64,000 bases of DNA from Marinobacterium weihaiense (GCF_019061305.1 NZ_JAHQZT010000003.1:151179-215178), one strand, 5' to 3'. Positions 25,163 through 34,989 are shown, numbered from the stretch's first letter. Numbers and translations are program-made. Notes: a model not told the origin generated them from the letters alone.

Positions 25163-26182
25163 ATGCGCAAAACACTGGGATGCATGCTGTTGGTCGGTGC
25201 CACGCTGACCGGTACCTCGTTGGCCGGTGCCGGCACGGCGGTCGCCAGCGGCTATGACCAGCACCCGCTGGCGGACGAGGTGGTGACCGAGCTGGTGGCC
25301 GAGGGGTTTGAGGCGGACGCCGTGCGTGCTGTACTGGCCAAGGCCGAACGCAAGCAGTCGATACTGGATGCCATCTCGCGTCCGGCCGAGCGTCGTCTGA
25401 CCTGGGGCGAGTATCGCAAGATCTTTGTCGAGCCGCGCCGTATCAAGCAGGGGGTAGCCTTCTGGAACAAGCACGCCGATGCGCTTCAGCGTGCAGAAGA
25501 AACCTATGGGGTACCAGCCGAGATCATTGTGTCGATTATTGGTGTAGAAACCCGCTACGGCCGTATCATGGGCCGCTACCGCGTGCTGGATGCACTGACA
25601 ACGCTGGGCTTCGATTACCCCAAACGGGCCGACTTTTTCCGCGGCCAGCTGGTCGAATTCATGCGCATGAGCCGCGAGGAGCAGCTGGATCCGACCCAGC
25701 CGATCGGTTCCTACGCCGGCGCCATGGGCTATGGCCAGTTCATTCCGTCCAGCTTTCGTGACTTTGCGGTCGATTTCGACGGTGACGGCAAGCGCGACAT
25801 CTGGAAAAACGAAGTGGATGCCATCGGCAGCGTGGCCAATTATTTCAGCGAACACGGCTGGAAGGCCGGCGAACCGGTGCGTTCCAATGTGGTGATCAAC
25901 GAAACCGCGGATCCGGCCTGGTTCAACGACGGGCTCAAGCCCGAACTGACGCTGGCTCAGTGGGCCGAGCGCGGCATCACCACCCGCCGCGATTTGGATC
26001 TGCAGCAGCCGGCCACACTGATGGAACTGACCATGGAAGACGGTGATCACCACTGGTTCGGCCTGCACAACTTCTACGTTATCACCCGTTACAACCACAG
26101 CCGCCTCTATGCCATGGCGGTATATGAACTGAGTCAGGCGATCAAGGACGCGCGCTCGGCACCGGTAAAACAGGAGTCCTGA
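25163..26182 (+). CDS. mltB: Membrane-bound/exported lytic transglycosylase B (MltB/SltB1 type)
   Basis: MltB cleaves the MurNAc-GlcNAc bond of peptidoglycan with formation of 1,6-anhydroMurNAc. The 339-residue protein has a signal peptide (LGCMLLVGATLTGTSLAGAG) but no clear lipobox, resembling the soluble SltB1 form. The catalytic glutamate is in IIGVETRYGRIMGRYRVLDA, and GSYAGAMGYGQFIPSSFRDF and NYFSEHGWKAGEPV are family signatures. I chose ATG at 25163 over 25151 because GGAG then sits 6 nt away. It follows rodA directly, as in Pseudomonas. Confidence 0.93.
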   Translation: MRKTLGCMLLVGATLTGTSLAGAGTAVASGYDQHPLADEVVTELVAEGFEADAVRAVLAKAERKQSILDAISRPAERRLTWGEYRKIFVEPRRIKQGVAFWNKHADALQRAEETYGVPAEIIVSIIGVETRYGRIMGRYRVLDALTTLGFDYPKRADFFRGQLVEFMRMSREEQLDPTQPIGSYAGAMGYGQFIPSSFRDFAVDFDGDGKRDIWKNEVDAIGSVANYFSEHGWKAGEPVRSNVVINETADPAWFNDGLKPELTLAQWAERGITTRRDLDLQQPATLMELTMEDGDHHWFGLHNFYVITRYNHSRLYAMAVYELSQAIKDARSAPVKQES

Positions 26183-26184
26183 GC

Positions 26185-27015
26185 ATGAAACCCTGGCTGA
26201 TTCTGGGCGTAAGTCTGAGTGTGCTGCTGGCCGGCTGCGCCTCCAAGGAGGACAATGCCGGTCGTTACAGCATCAAGCAGGACCGGGGGCCGGACCAGGC
26301 GGTCGATCTGTCCCGGGTACCGGATGCCGTGCCGCGCATCGAGCCCCAAAGCCGTTGGGGCAACAAGAGCCCCTACACGGTACTGGGTAAGCGTTACACT
26401 GTACTGCCCAGTGCCGAGGGCTATCGCCAACGTGGCACCGCCTCCTGGTATGGCAAGAAGTTTCATGGCCATACCACTTCCAATGGCGAGGTCTACGACA
26501 TGTACCAGATGAGCGCTGCGCACAAGTCGCTGCCGCTGCCCAGTTATGTGCGCGTCACCAACCTGGACAACGGCCGCCAAGTGGTGGTGCGGGTCAATGA
26601 CCGGGGCCCCTTTCATGACCAGCGCCTGATCGACCTGTCCTACGCCGCAGCGTATCGCCTGGACATGCTGCAGAAAGGCACGGCGCGGGTGGAAATCGAA
26701 GCCATTACTGACGCGGCAGCCAGTGGCCAGGCCGGGGGCACGGGGCTCAGCCATGTACCGGCGGAGCAGTCGGCCAGTAACGGCCGTATCCTGCAAGTGG
26801 CCGCGTTGAGTAGCATCGGCAACGCCGAGCGTCTGGCGCAACAGTTGCAGAGCCGGTTCGACGAGCCGACCCAGGTCCAGAACAGCGAGCGGGACGGGCG
26901 TACCCTGTACCGGGTTCGCCTGGGGCCGCTGAGTGGCCGCTACACATTGAACTGGCTGCTGCTACAGCTGTCCGATGCAGGCTACCCCGGTGCCCATCTG
27001 GTGGACTTGCCCTGA
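26185..27015 (+). CDS. rlpA: Rare lipoprotein A, septal lytic transglycosylase RlpA
   Basis: RlpA is an outer-membrane lipoprotein; in Pseudomonas it cuts denuded (stemless) glycan strands during cell separation. The 276-residue protein has the lipobox LLAGC at residue 17. The double-psi beta-barrel domain begins at RQRGTASWYGKKFHGHTTSN and includes RVNDRGPFHDQRLIDLSYAA. A SPOR domain occupies the last 75 residues (GRILQVAALSSIGNAERLAQ). It begins 2 bp after the mltB stop and is clearly cotranscribed. Confidence 0.95.
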   Translation: MKPWLILGVSLSVLLAGCASKEDNAGRYSIKQDRGPDQAVDLSRVPDAVPRIEPQSRWGNKSPYTVLGKRYTVLPSAEGYRQRGTASWYGKKFHGHTTSNGEVYDMYQMSAAHKSLPLPSYVRVTNLDNGRQVVVRVNDRGPFHDQRLIDLSYAAAYRLDMLQKGTARVEIEAITDAAASGQAGGTGLSHVPAEQSASNGRILQVAALSSIGNAERLAQQLQSRFDEPTQVQNSERDGRTLYRVRLGPLSGRYTLNWLLLQLSDAGYPGAHLVDLP

Positions 27016-27047
27016 GGCCGGGGGTAGAGTTGAGACCTTGTGCGTGG

Positions 27048-27063
27048 GGCTGCGTTGGCAGCC
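27048..27063 (+). promoter_or_regulatory. Small hairpin in the rlpA-dacC gap
   Basis: GGCTGC-GTTG-GCAGCC forms a 6-bp stem with a 4-base loop 39 bp before dacC. No T-tract follows, so it may be an mRNA-stability or partial attenuation element rather than a terminator. Confidence 0.3.
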
Positions 27064-27101
27064 GCATCTTCACCCATTTCTAACGATGTAACTGACTGAC
27101 T

Positions 27102-28274
27102 ATGGCGCAACGAATCCCATTCCAGACCGCATTTCTGTACCTGCTCCTGTTGATGGCACTGCTGCTGACCAGCACCGCCCAGGCCGCATCCGCCCTGATT
27201 CCGGCGCCGCCGCAGGTGTCGGCCCGTTCCTATCTGGTCATGGATGCTGATACTGGCCACATCATCGCGGCCGACCGTGAAAACGAACGTTTTGCGCCGG
27301 CCAGCCTGACCAAGATGATGACCAGCTACATCGTCGAATACGAAATCAGCAAGGGTAACATCAGCGAAGACGACCTGGTACTGATCAGCGAAAAGGCCTG
27401 GCGTACCGGCGGCTCGCGGATGTTCATTCAGGAAGGCACCCAGGTCAAAGTGGGTGATCTACTGCGTGGCGTGGTGATTCAATCCGGCAACGATGCCTCA
27501 GTGGCGCTGGCCGAGCATATTGCCGGCAGCGAGCGAGCTTTTGCCGATCTGATGAATCAACATGCGCGCCTGCTGGGCATGAACGACACCCATTTCGTCA
27601 ATGCCACCGGCCTGCCGGCAGATGATCATTATTCCTCCGCCATCGACCTGGCCAAGCTGGCCAAGGCCCTGATCACCCAGTTCCCGGAGCACTACGCGAT
27701 CTATTCGCAGAAGTACTTCACCTACAACAACATCCGTCAGCCCAACCGCAACAAGTTGCTGTGGCGTGACAACAGCGTCGACGGCATCAAAACCGGCCAT
27801 ACCGATGAAGCGGGCTATTGCCTGGTGGCGTCGGCTACGCGTGACGACATGCGTCTGATCTCGGTGGTCATGGGTACCGACAGCGAAGAGGCCCGTGCCC
27901 GTGAAAGCCAGAAGCTGCTGTCCTACGGCTTCCGTTACTACCGTACCCACCAGCTGTACACGGCCGGCCAAGTACTCAAGGACAGCAAGATCTGGGCCGG
28001 CAGCCGCGACCAGATCCGTCTGGGCCTGACTGAAGACCTGGCCGTGACCGTGCCACGTGGCAAAGTGGACCAGATGGAAGCCAATATCGAGCTGGACAAA
28101 GTGATCAAGGCGCCGGTCGAGCAGGGCCAGGAACTGGGCAAGGTGCGCGTCAGCATTGATGGCGAGACCATCACTACCGTGCCGCTGGTGGCACTGGAAA
28201 GCGTAGAGGAGGGCGGGCTGTTCAAGCGTATCTGGCACGCCATCGTCCTGTTTTTCCTGGGCCTGATCGGTTGA
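27102..28274 (+). CDS. dacC: D-alanyl-D-alanine carboxypeptidase (PBP5/6 family)
   Basis: This low-molecular-weight PBP removes the terminal D-alanine from pentapeptide stems. The 390 residues contain a signal peptide ending AQAA, the motifs SXXK as PASLTKMM, SXN as SGNDASVALAEHI, and KTG as GIKTGHTDEAGY. A beta-rich PBP5_C domain and a C-terminal amphipathic helix (LFKRIWHAIVLFFLGLIG) that would anchor it to the inner membrane follow. Named dacC as in Pseudomonas; dacA would be equally fair. The free D-alanine it makes could feed the aminotransferase encoded next. Confidence 0.95.
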   Translation: MAQRIPFQTAFLYLLLLMALLLTSTAQAASALIPAPPQVSARSYLVMDADTGHIIAADRENERFAPASLTKMMTSYIVEYEISKGNISEDDLVLISEKAWRTGGSRMFIQEGTQVKVGDLLRGVVIQSGNDASVALAEHIAGSERAFADLMNQHARLLGMNDTHFVNATGLPADDHYSSAIDLAKLAKALITQFPEHYAIYSQKYFTYNNIRQPNRNKLLWRDNSVDGIKTGHTDEAGYCLVASATRDDMRLISVVMGTDSEEARARESQKLLSYGFRYYRTHQLYTAGQVLKDSKIWAGSRDQIRLGLTEDLAVTVPRGKVDQMEANIELDKVIKAPVEQGQELGKVRVSIDGETITTVPLVALESVEEGGLFKRIWHAIVLFFLGLIG

Positions 28275-28343
28275 AAAACAGACAGAACCCTTGAATACGG
28301 TTTATGCTGCCCACATCTTGTATGATGTGGGCAGTTGCATTTT

Positions 28344-29207
28344 ATGAACAGCGAAGTCGTTTACCTCAACGGGCAGTTTCTGCCTCCCGAACAGGCACAG
28401 ATCTCGGTGTTTGATCGCGGGTTTCTGTTTGCCGACAGCGTCTATGAAGTCATCCCGTTCTATCAGGGGGTCGGGTTTCGCTTGCAGGAACACCTGCAGC
28501 GTCTGGCCTACAGTCTGGATGCGATCGGCCTGCAGGCCGAGCAGGACTGGCCGGTGCTGCTGAACGAACTGGTGCGCCGCAATGGTGGTGGCAACCGGTC
28601 GGTGTATCTGCAGATCAGTCGTGGCAGCGAGGGGCGCCGACGCTTTGCCAGTGAAGGCAAGCTGCAACCGACCGTGTTTGCCTGTACCACTCCGATCCGC
28701 CACATCTATGATGAGGGAGCGGATCGGATTCAGGGATACAATGTCATACTGACCGATGATCTGCGCTGGCACCGCTGTGACATCAAGTCCACCGGCCTGC
28801 TGGCCAATCTGCTGATGCAGCAGCAGGCACACCGTGCCGGTGCCGATGAAGCCCTGCTGGTACGGGATGGGGTACTCAGCGAAGGCACATCGAGTAACCT
28901 GTTCGTGGTGCGTGATGGGGTTATTCATACCCCGCGACTCAGCGCCGGTATCCTGGGCGGCACCACCCGGGCGCTGATTCTGGAGCTGGCAACTGATGCC
29001 GGCATTCCCTGTCAGGAAACGGATCTCCGACCCGAGGCGCTGGCCACGGCGGATGAAGTCTGGATCTCCAGCTCAACCCGCGGTGTGGTGCCTGTAACAC
29101 GTATTGATGGGCAGCCCGTGGCTGATGGCCAGAAAGGGCCCCTTTGGCAGCACATGTTTGCCCTTTTTACCCGTTTTCAACACCGGCTGATGACCGGAGA
29201 GGCGTAA
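28344..29207 (+). CDS. dat: D-amino acid aminotransferase, class IV
   Basis: Class IV PLP enzymes of this type move the amino group from D-alanine to 2-oxoglutarate, giving pyruvate and D-glutamate. The 287-residue protein shows VFDRGFLFADSVYEVIPFYQ, the PLP lysine in HRCDIKSTGLLANLL, EGTSSNLFVV and the terminal SSSTRGVVPVTRIDGQ. FADSVYEVIPFY and the lack of a branched-chain motif favour D-alanine over leucine or aminodeoxychorismate. Its place after a D,D-carboxypeptidase suggests recycling of released D-alanine into D-glutamate for new peptidoglycan. The stop overlaps ybeD (TAATG). Confidence 0.85.
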   Translation: MNSEVVYLNGQFLPPEQAQISVFDRGFLFADSVYEVIPFYQGVGFRLQEHLQRLAYSLDAIGLQAEQDWPVLLNELVRRNGGGNRSVYLQISRGSEGRRRFASEGKLQPTVFACTTPIRHIYDEGADRIQGYNVILTDDLRWHRCDIKSTGLLANLLMQQQAHRAGADEALLVRDGVLSEGTSSNLFVVRDGVIHTPRLSAGILGGTTRALILELATDAGIPCQETDLRPEALATADEVWISSSTRGVVPVTRIDGQPVADGQKGPLWQHMFALFTRFQHRLMTGEA

Positions 29208-29482
29208 TGAGTACCGAAACAGAAGCACCCAAAATCGAATTCCCCCACCCCAACTACCCGATCCAGGTGATCGGTGACAACCAGGCCGACTTCAAAGGCA
29301 TGGTGATTGAAATCGTACAGGTGCATGCACCGGATCTGGATATCGAGCAGATCGTCGTACAGGAGAGCGGCAAGGGCCGCTACAGCTCTGTACGCCTGAA
29401 AATCACCGCCACCAGCGAGCAGCAACTGGTCGAGCTACACCAGGATCTCAAGGCCACCGGGCGTGTGAAAATGGTTCTCTGA
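29207..29482 (+). CDS. ybeD: YbeD/DUF493 family protein
   Basis: A 91-residue small protein with an ACT-like fold, conserved immediately upstream of lipB in gammaproteobacteria. It reads [20 protein letters not shown] then FKGMVIEIV, and ends [13 protein letters not shown], all typical. A regulatory role near lipoate metabolism has been proposed from context only. It overlaps dat at its start and lipB at its end by one base each, so it is translated from the common message. Confidence 0.92.
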   Translation: MSTETEAPKIEFPHPNYPIQVIGDNQADFKGMVIEIVQVHAPDLDIEQIVVQESGKGRYSSVRLKITATSEQQLVELHQDLKATGRVKMVL

Positions 29483-30138
29483 TGACGTTGGCTGACACGC
29501 TGATCATCCGTGAGCTGCCGGGGCTGCAGCCCTACGAGCCCATCTGGCAGTCGATGCAGGCATTGACGGCCAGCCGTGACGGTGACCGGGTTGACGAGAT
29601 CTGGCTGCTGCAACACGAGCCGGTCTTCACCCAGGGGCAGGCCGGCAAGGCCGAGCACTTGCTCAATCCCGGTGACATCCCGGTGGTGCAGGTCGACCGG
29701 GGCGGGCAGGTCACCTATCACGGGCCGGGGCAGTTGATCGCCTATCTGATGCTGGATCTGCGCCGGCGCAAGCTGGGTGTGCGCGAGCTGGTAGATATCA
29801 TCGAGCAGTCGATCGTGGAACTGTTGGCAAGCTACGGCATCGAGGCCTACCCCAAGCCCGATGCGCCCGGTGTGTATGTCAATGAGCAGAAAATCTGTTC
29901 GCTGGGACTGCGCATACGCCGCGGCTGCTCCTTCCACGGGCTGGCGCTGAACCTGAACATGGACTTGGAGCCTTTCCTGCGTATCAATCCCTGTGGCTAC
30001 GCCGGGTTGCAAATGACTCAGCTGCATACATTGGCGCCCCAGGCCGACCTGGACGCGGTCCCCAATAACCTAGTAAATTACTTGGTTAAGAAGTTGGGGT
30101 ATACTGAAATCACCCGCACACACACACTGGAAGACTGA
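29482..30138 (+). CDS. lipB: Octanoyl-[ACP]:protein octanoyltransferase LipB
   Basis: LipB transfers octanoate from acyl carrier protein to the lipoyl domains of 2-oxoacid dehydrogenases and GcvH. The 218-residue protein carries [20 protein letters not shown] and the acyl-thioester cysteine in [20 protein letters not shown]. LipA (next gene, 5-bp gap) then inserts two sulfurs. The ATG shares a base with the ybeD stop. Confidence 0.96.
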   Translation: MTLADTLIIRELPGLQPYEPIWQSMQALTASRDGDRVDEIWLLQHEPVFTQGQAGKAEHLLNPGDIPVVQVDRGGQVTYHGPGQLIAYLMLDLRRRKLGVRELVDIIEQSIVELLASYGIEAYPKPDAPGVYVNEQKICSLGLRIRRGCSFHGLALNLNMDLEPFLRINPCGYAGLQMTQLHTLAPQADLDAVPNNLVNYLVKKLGYTEITRTHTLED

Positions 30139-30143
30139 AAAGT

Positions 30144-31121
30144 ATGGCTGAATCCTCCGAAAACAAAAGCGGCCGGGTCGAGCAGGGCGTCAAGCTGCGC
30201 GGTGCCGACAAGGTTGCCCGCATCCCGGTCAAGGTAATTCCGACGGAAAAGGACGACATGCTGCGCAAGCCCGACTGGCTGCGCGTGCGCATGGGCTCCA
30301 ATGCGGAAGTGAAGCGGATCAAGGACAAGCTGCGTAAACACAAGCTGGCATCGGTCTGTGAAGAGGCCAGCTGCCCCAACCTGGGCGAGTGCTTCAGTCA
30401 CGGCACCGCGACCTTCATGATCATGGGGGATATCTGTACCCGTCGTTGCCCGTTCTGTGACGTGGCCCACGGCCGTCCCAACGCGTTGGCGCCGGATGAG
30501 CCGCGCGAACTGGCCGAGGCCATTGCGGACATGGGCCTGAAATACGTGGTGATCACCTCGGTAGACCGGGATGACCTGCGTGACGGCGGCGCTCAGCACT
30601 TTGCCGACTGTATCCGGGAGACCCGAGAGCGTCTGCCGAGCATCCAAATCGAGACGCTGGTGCCGGATTTCCGCGGGCGCATGGACGTGGCGTTGGAGAT
30701 CCTGGAACAGACACCGCCGGACGTGTTCAACCACAATCTGGAAACCGTGCCGCGTCTGTACCGCAAGGTGCGTCCGGGCGCCGATTATCAGTGGTCGCTG
30801 GATCTGCTCAAGCGCTACAAGGCGCTGCGCCCTGAAGTACGCACCAAGTCCGGCCTGATGGTAGGCTGTGGTGAGACCAATGAGGAAATCATCGAAGTGA
30901 TGCACGATCTGCGTGCCCACGATGTCGACATGATCACCATCGGTCAGTACCTGCAGCCGAGTCGCAACCACCTGGCGCTGGACCGTTACGTGACCCCGGA
31001 CGAGTTTGCCGAGTTCGAACGCATCGCCAAGGAGATCGGCTTTACCCACGTGGCCAGCGGCCCGCTGGTGCGTTCCTCCTACCATGCCGACCTGCAGGCC
31101 AAGGGCGAAAAGGTTGGCTGA
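30144..31121 (+). CDS. lipA: Lipoyl synthase LipA (radical SAM)
   Basis: LipA uses two [4Fe-4S] clusters to insert sulfur at C6 and C8 of protein-bound octanoate. The 325 residues show the auxiliary-cluster cysteines in [14 protein letters not shown], the radical SAM motif [10 protein letters not shown], and the C-terminal RSSYHAD whose serine ligates the auxiliary cluster. It closes the long co-directional block and is followed by a strong terminator. Confidence 0.97.
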   Translation: MAESSENKSGRVEQGVKLRGADKVARIPVKVIPTEKDDMLRKPDWLRVRMGSNAEVKRIKDKLRKHKLASVCEEASCPNLGECFSHGTATFMIMGDICTRRCPFCDVAHGRPNALAPDEPRELAEAIADMGLKYVVITSVDRDDLRDGGAQHFADCIRETRERLPSIQIETLVPDFRGRMDVALEILEQTPPDVFNHNLETVPRLYRKVRPGADYQWSLDLLKRYKALRPEVRTKSGLMVGCGETNEEIIEVMHDLRAHDVDMITIGQYLQPSRNHLALDRYVTPDEFAEFERIAKEIGFTHVASGPLVRSSYHADLQAKGEKVG

Positions 31122-31145
31122 ATAACAGTGGATTGACCCGTATCG

Positions 31146-31171
31146 AAAAAGCGCCCTGTGGCGCTTTTTTT
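31146..31171 (+). terminator. Intrinsic terminator after lipA
   Basis: AAAAAGCGCC-CTGT-GGCGCTTTTTTT: a GC stem extended by A-T pairs with a run of seven Ts, 24 bp past the lipA stop. It ends the proA-to-lipA block. Confidence 0.9.
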
Positions 31172-31248
31172 GTGGCCGCGACAATTGCGGTTTCACATCG
31201 GTCGCCTTAATATTAGACTTTTCTTAATTAAAGTTCGGGGAAGGTATA

Positions 31249-31704
31249 ATGAGTGCCAATAAGCGTGTTGCCGTCAATGCCGAAATGCGGGAAGGTTTTC
31301 TGGTCAGTGCCGATATTCGTGGCCATCAGGTCAAGATCGATCAGCCGGAAGCGGCGCATGGCCAGGATCAGGGACCAACACCGTTGGAATACTTCCTGTT
31401 CTCCCTGAGCGGCTGTATCTGTACCATCGGCCGTATTGCCGCCATGCAGCGCAGAATCGAACTGCGCGGCATGAAGGTCAGCGTAGAAGGCGATTTCAAC
31501 CCGGCCGGCCTGTTGGGCAAGCCCAGTGACGACCGGGTCGGGTTCCAGAATATCCAGGTATCGGCCGAAATCGATGCCGACCTGAGCGATGAAGACAAGC
31601 AAGCGTTTCTGGACGACATCTGTGCCCGCTGTCCGCTGCACGATAACATCAAGTTGGAGACCCGGGTCACCCACTACCTGATGGAGCCCGGCTGCATTGC
31701 CTGA
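31249..31704 (+). CDS. OsmC/Ohr family protein
   Basis: OsmC-family proteins reduce organic hydroperoxides with two cysteines, or act in related stress roles. The 151-residue protein has the OsmC layout: PTPLEYFLFSLSGCICTIGR with the first active-site-like cysteine, and CARCPLHDNIK with the second region. The extra cysteines in SGCICTIG and DICARC are unusual and could mark the YhfA-like rather than the classical OsmC branch. It has its own AT-rich leader after the lipA terminator and a good Shine-Dalgarno (GGGGAAGG). Confidence 0.85.
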   Translation: MSANKRVAVNAEMREGFLVSADIRGHQVKIDQPEAAHGQDQGPTPLEYFLFSLSGCICTIGRIAAMQRRIELRGMKVSVEGDFNPAGLLGKPSDDRVGFQNIQVSAEIDADLSDEDKQAFLDDICARCPLHDNIKLETRVTHYLMEPGCIA

Positions 31705-31713
31705 GTTGCATGC

Positions 31714-32163
31714 TTATTCGGCGGGCGGGATCTCAAGCATGAAGGTGACCGGCCCGTCGTTGAGCAGCTCGACCTTCATGTCGGCACCGAAGCGACCGGT
31801 TGCGACGGGCGCGTGCCACTGGCGCGCCTGGTCGACGAAATAGTCATACAGGCGCTCACCCTCGGCCGGGGTGGCACCGGTCGAAAAGCCGGGCCGCAGG
31901 CCCTTGCGGGTATCGGCGACCAGGGTGAACTGTGACACGACCAGCAGGCCGCCGCCAGTGTCGTTCAGGCTCAGGTTCATGCGGCCTTCGTCATCGGCAA
32001 ACATGCGGTACTTGAGTACCTTCTGCAGCAATTTGTCGGCCGTGGCCTCGGAGTCACCTTTTTCCACGCCCAGCAGCAGCAGGGTGCCACCTTCGATCTG
32101 GCCGGTGATTTCGCCGTCGACCGTCACGCGGGCATGCTGGACCCGCTGTATCAATCCTTTCAC
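31714..32163 (-). CDS. dtd: D-aminoacyl-tRNA deacylase (Dtd)
   Basis: Dtd hydrolyses D-amino acids (and glycine) mischarged on tRNAs, keeping protein synthesis homochiral. The 149-residue protein has MKGLIQRVQHARVTVDGEIT at the start, the active-site LLVVSQFTLVADTRKGLRPG and the cross-subunit loop NDGPVTFMLEIPP. It lies 14 bp downstream of pip on the same strand and is probably cotranscribed, an arrangement seen elsewhere in gammaproteobacteria. Confidence 0.95.
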   Translation of the reverse strand: MKGLIQRVQHARVTVDGEITGQIEGGTLLLLGVEKGDSEATADKLLQKVLKYRMFADDEGRMNLSLNDTGGGLLVVSQFTLVADTRKGLRPGFSTGATPAEGERLYDYFVDQARQWHAPVATGRFGADMKVELLNDGPVTFMLEIPPAE

Positions 32164-32177
32164 GTCAGCTCCTTGGC

Positions 32178-33128
32178 TCAGGCACTCTGGGCGGCAAACT
32201 CGTCGGTTGCCTGAATCAGGTTGTCGATGATGCCGGGTTCAAAGGCGGAATGACCGGCATCGCGCACAATATGCAGCTGGGCCTGAGGCAACGCCTGTTG
32301 CAGGGCCCAGGCCTGTTGCAGCGGGCAGACTACGTCATAGCGGCCATGTACGATGGTCAGCGGGATATCCTGCAGGCGCGGAGCATCGCGCAGGATCTGG
32401 TTCGGCTCCAGAAAGGCCTTGTGGATAAAATAATGGGCTTCGATGCGCGCCATGGCCAGAGCGAAGTGCGGGTCCGCGAAATGATCCACAATGCCCGGAT
32501 TCGGGTCGAGCGTTGAACAGCGTCCTTCCCACACCGACCAGGCCTTGGCCGCCTGCATCTGGGCCAGTTCGTTATCGGACGTCAGGCGACGATAGTAGGC
32601 AGCCAGCAGATCCTGGCGTTCGGCCGGGGGAATGGGAGCCAGATAGTCCTGCCAATAATCCGGGAACAGCGCGCTGGCGCCCTGTTGATAAAACCAGTGC
32701 ACATCCTCGTCCCGGCACAGGAAAATGCCGCGCAGAATCATCCCCAGCACCCGCTCCGGGTGGGCCTGTGCATAGACCAGGCTCAGGGTAGAGCCCCAGC
32801 TGCCGCCAAACAGCAGCCACTGGTCGATGCTCAGGAATTCACGAATGCGTTCCATGTCGTCAACCAGGGCCTGAGTGGTATTGGCGTCAAGCTCGGCATG
32901 GGGCGTGGAGCGACCGCAGCCACGCTGGTCAAACAGGATGATGCGGTAGCGCTCCGGGTTGAAGAAGCGGCGATGGGCCGGGCCGCAGCCGCCACCGGGG
33001 CCACCGTGCACGAACAGGACGGGGATGCCGTTGGGGTTGCCGCATTCTTCCAGGTACAGGGTGTGGCCGCCGTCCACATCCAGGCAGTATTCGTGGTTGT
33101 GGCTGATCTCGGGGTAGAGGGTGCGCAT
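32178..33128 (-). CDS. pip: Proline iminopeptidase (alpha/beta hydrolase)
   Basis: This serine peptidase removes N-terminal proline from peptides. The 316 residues match the family. Motifs are VLFVHGGPGGGCGPAHRRFF for the oxyanion hole, the nucleophile GGSWGSTLSLVYAQAHPERV, and the C-terminal IVHGRYDVVCPLQQAWAL and AGHSAFEPG with the Asp and His of the triad. AGGAGAGAC precedes the ATG. There is no signal peptide, so it is cytoplasmic. It heads a short pip-dtd operon. Confidence 0.95.
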   Translation of the reverse strand: MRTLYPEISHNHEYCLDVDGGHTLYLEECGNPNGIPVLFVHGGPGGGCGPAHRRFFNPERYRIILFDQRGCGRSTPHAELDANTTQALVDDMERIREFLSIDQWLLFGGSWGSTLSLVYAQAHPERVLGMILRGIFLCRDEDVHWFYQQGASALFPDYWQDYLAPIPPAERQDLLAAYYRRLTSDNELAQMQAAKAWSVWEGRCSTLDPNPGIVDHFADPHFALAMARIEAHYFIHKAFLEPNQILRDAPRLQDIPLTIVHGRYDVVCPLQQAWALQQALPQAQLHIVRDAGHSAFEPGIIDNLIQATDEFAAQSA

Positions 33129-33207
33129 GGCGTCTCTCCTTCAGGGGCTGGGTTTGTCAGTATATCGACCCGGCTGCAGGCCGTGAACAGGCCCGCCCCG
33201 ATGAGTT

Positions 33208-34374
33208 TCAGTCCAGAATGATGTGTGGCAGAAAACGCGACAGGTCCTGAGTGATCCTGTGGGTATCTTCACGGATGGAGATGCCGGCCGGCTGATCATT
33301 TACCAGCCAAGCGCCGATCAGGGTATGGTTATCCCCAAAGCGGGGCAGTGGGTGGTACTGCTGCACGATGTAGCCTTCCGCGCCGTAGGGCCCATCGGCC
33401 GCTGCGGTTATCCGGCCGTTGTGGATAATCTGGATATTGGCGCCTTCGCGTGAAAAGATCGGCTTGCGCACATGATGGCTCAGTGACGTGGCGGCTGGGT
33501 CATCCTCGAAATAGGCCGGCAACAGGTTAGGGTGACCGGGAAACAGTTGCCACAGCAGCGGCAGCAGTGCCTTGTTGGACAGAATACTTTTCCACAGCGG
33601 TTCCAGAAAACGGGTCGAACTGTCGATCACCCGTGGACCATAGTCCTCGCGCAGCATGAATTCCCAGGGATAGAGCTTGAACAGCCAGCGAATGGGAACA
33701 GCCTGCAGGTCGACAAAGCGGTTGTCGCTGCGCAGCCCGATTTCATCCACATGCAGAAAGCGGGTGCGGATGCCGGCCTGTTCGGCGCAGTCCTGCAGGT
33801 ACTGGACGGTGCCGCGGTCTTCCACCGTGTCACGGCAGCAGCTGACATGCAGGTCGGTGCCGGGATAGCGCGCCGCCAGGGTGGCAAAGCGGTCGATCAG
33901 CAGTTCCTGCAGGGCATTGAACTGGTCGGCACGGTGGCTGATGATGCCACGGTCGACCTGCTGTTCCAGCCACAGCCACTGCCAGAAGCCGGTTTCATAC
34001 AGGCTGGTTGGGGTGTCGGCGTTGTTTTCCAGCAGTTTGGCCGGCCCCTTGCCGTCATAGGCCAGGTCGAGCCGGCTGTACAGGCTGGGGCTGCCGGCGA
34101 ACCAGTCGCGGGCGATAGCGTCGTGAAAGGCCGGTGGAATGCAGAAGCGCTCGAGCAGCTGCTCGTCGCGTACCACCCGATCCACCACTTCCAGGCACAT
34201 CTGGTGCAGCTCGGCGGTGGGGTCTTCCAGATCCTGCTCGATCTGGCGCAGGCTGAACTGATAACAGGCCGACTCATCCCAGTAGGGCTCGCCGTACAGG
34301 GTATGAAAATGAAAACCGAACTCACGGGCCGTGGCCTGCCAGTCCGGGCGTTCCGCCAGGGGCAGTCTCAGCAT
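33208..34374 (-). CDS. Glutathionylspermidine-synthase-like ATP-grasp protein (YgiC/YjfC family)
   Basis: The protein is the synthetase half of the Gss fold and would form an amide bond using ATP; the substrates of YgiC and YjfC are not established. The 388 residues match those proteins. Recognisable stretches are [53 protein letters not shown] and the ATP-site region [20 protein letters not shown]. No amidase domain is present. It is coupled to the YgiB-like gene (TGATG overlap), the same neighbour as in E. coli ygiBC and yjfMC. Confidence 0.88.
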   Translation of the reverse strand: MLRLPLAERPDWQATAREFGFHFHTLYGEPYWDESACYQFSLRQIEQDLEDPTAELHQMCLEVVDRVVRDEQLLERFCIPPAFHDAIARDWFAGSPSLYSRLDLAYDGKGPAKLLENNADTPTSLYETGFWQWLWLEQQVDRGIISHRADQFNALQELLIDRFATLAARYPGTDLHVSCCRDTVEDRGTVQYLQDCAEQAGIRTRFLHVDEIGLRSDNRFVDLQAVPIRWLFKLYPWEFMLREDYGPRVIDSSTRFLEPLWKSILSNKALLPLLWQLFPGHPNLLPAYFEDDPAATSLSHHVRKPIFSREGANIQIIHNGRITAAADGPYGAEGYIVQQYHPLPRFGDNHTLIGAWLVNDQPAGISIREDTHRITQDLSRFLPHIILD

Positions 34375-34973
34375 CAGCCGCCCCAGGAAGAGGACGATCG
34401 GCTCGAGACCGTCCGCCCGAAGCCACCACGCCCCATGACACGGGCACTGCCCTTGGTGGGTTGAAGCTGGCTTTTGCTGATGTCTGCCTTGCGCTGGTAG
34501 GTATTGCCCAGCAGAGCGCCGTCAGCGGTGCTCCAGCGGTTATAGGCGGGCGAGTAGCGACGCTTGCTGCTGGTCAAGCCACGGGGGCGGTCAAAGTCCA
34601 GATCCAGCTCGGTGTCACTGCCGTTGTTCAACAGCATGAAGCCGGTCATGATCGGGATGAAATGCTGTGACAGCGGCCGGCAGCTGCCATCGCCGAAATC
34701 ATATTCACAGTCACTCAGGCGAGGGTAGCGTGGCGCCTCGTTGCGCCACTCGCGCAGGGCATCCTGGTAGGCAATATTGCATTGGGCCTGTTCGGTCGGG
34801 TTGTCGTCTTCACACTCGTTCAGGTTGGCGTAAATGCGTGCCTCATCCGAGCTGCAGCCCTTGAGCACGAAGGCACCACCAGCCACGACCGCGCCGTATT
34901 TGATCAGGGTGCCCAGCGAGGCCTTGCCCTGCTCCTTGCGCATCCGGCCAATATCAATTCGAGAACGTTTCAT
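34374..34973 (-). CDS. DUF1190 protein (YgiB/YjfM family)
   Basis: A 199-residue protein with [20 protein letters not shown] then a hydrophobic stretch, [20 protein letters not shown], that looks like a short membrane anchor ending in Cys, possibly lipid-modified. The central part has conserved cysteines ([26 protein letters not shown]) and the tail is Ser/Gly rich ([12 protein letters not shown]), all typical of DUF1190. Function is unknown. It is tightly linked with the ATP-grasp gene and the DUF350 gene, a conserved trio. Confidence 0.88.
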   Translation of the reverse strand: MKRSRIDIGRMRKEQGKASLGTLIKYGAVVAGGAFVLKGCSSDEARIYANLNECEDDNPTEQAQCNIAYQDALREWRNEAPRYPRLSDCEYDFGDGSCRPLSQHFIPIMTGFMLLNNGSDTELDLDFDRPRGLTSSKRRYSPAYNRWSTADGALLGNTYQRKADISKSQLQPTKGSARVMGRGGFGRTVSSRSSSSWGG

Positions 34974-34989
34974 CCTTGCGCATTCCTGA

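Noticed and set aside
30078..30105. Possible internal promoter for lipA (TTACTT...TATACT)
   Set aside because: The -10 is good, but the -35 matches poorly. lipA is only 5 bp from lipB and does not need its own promoter.
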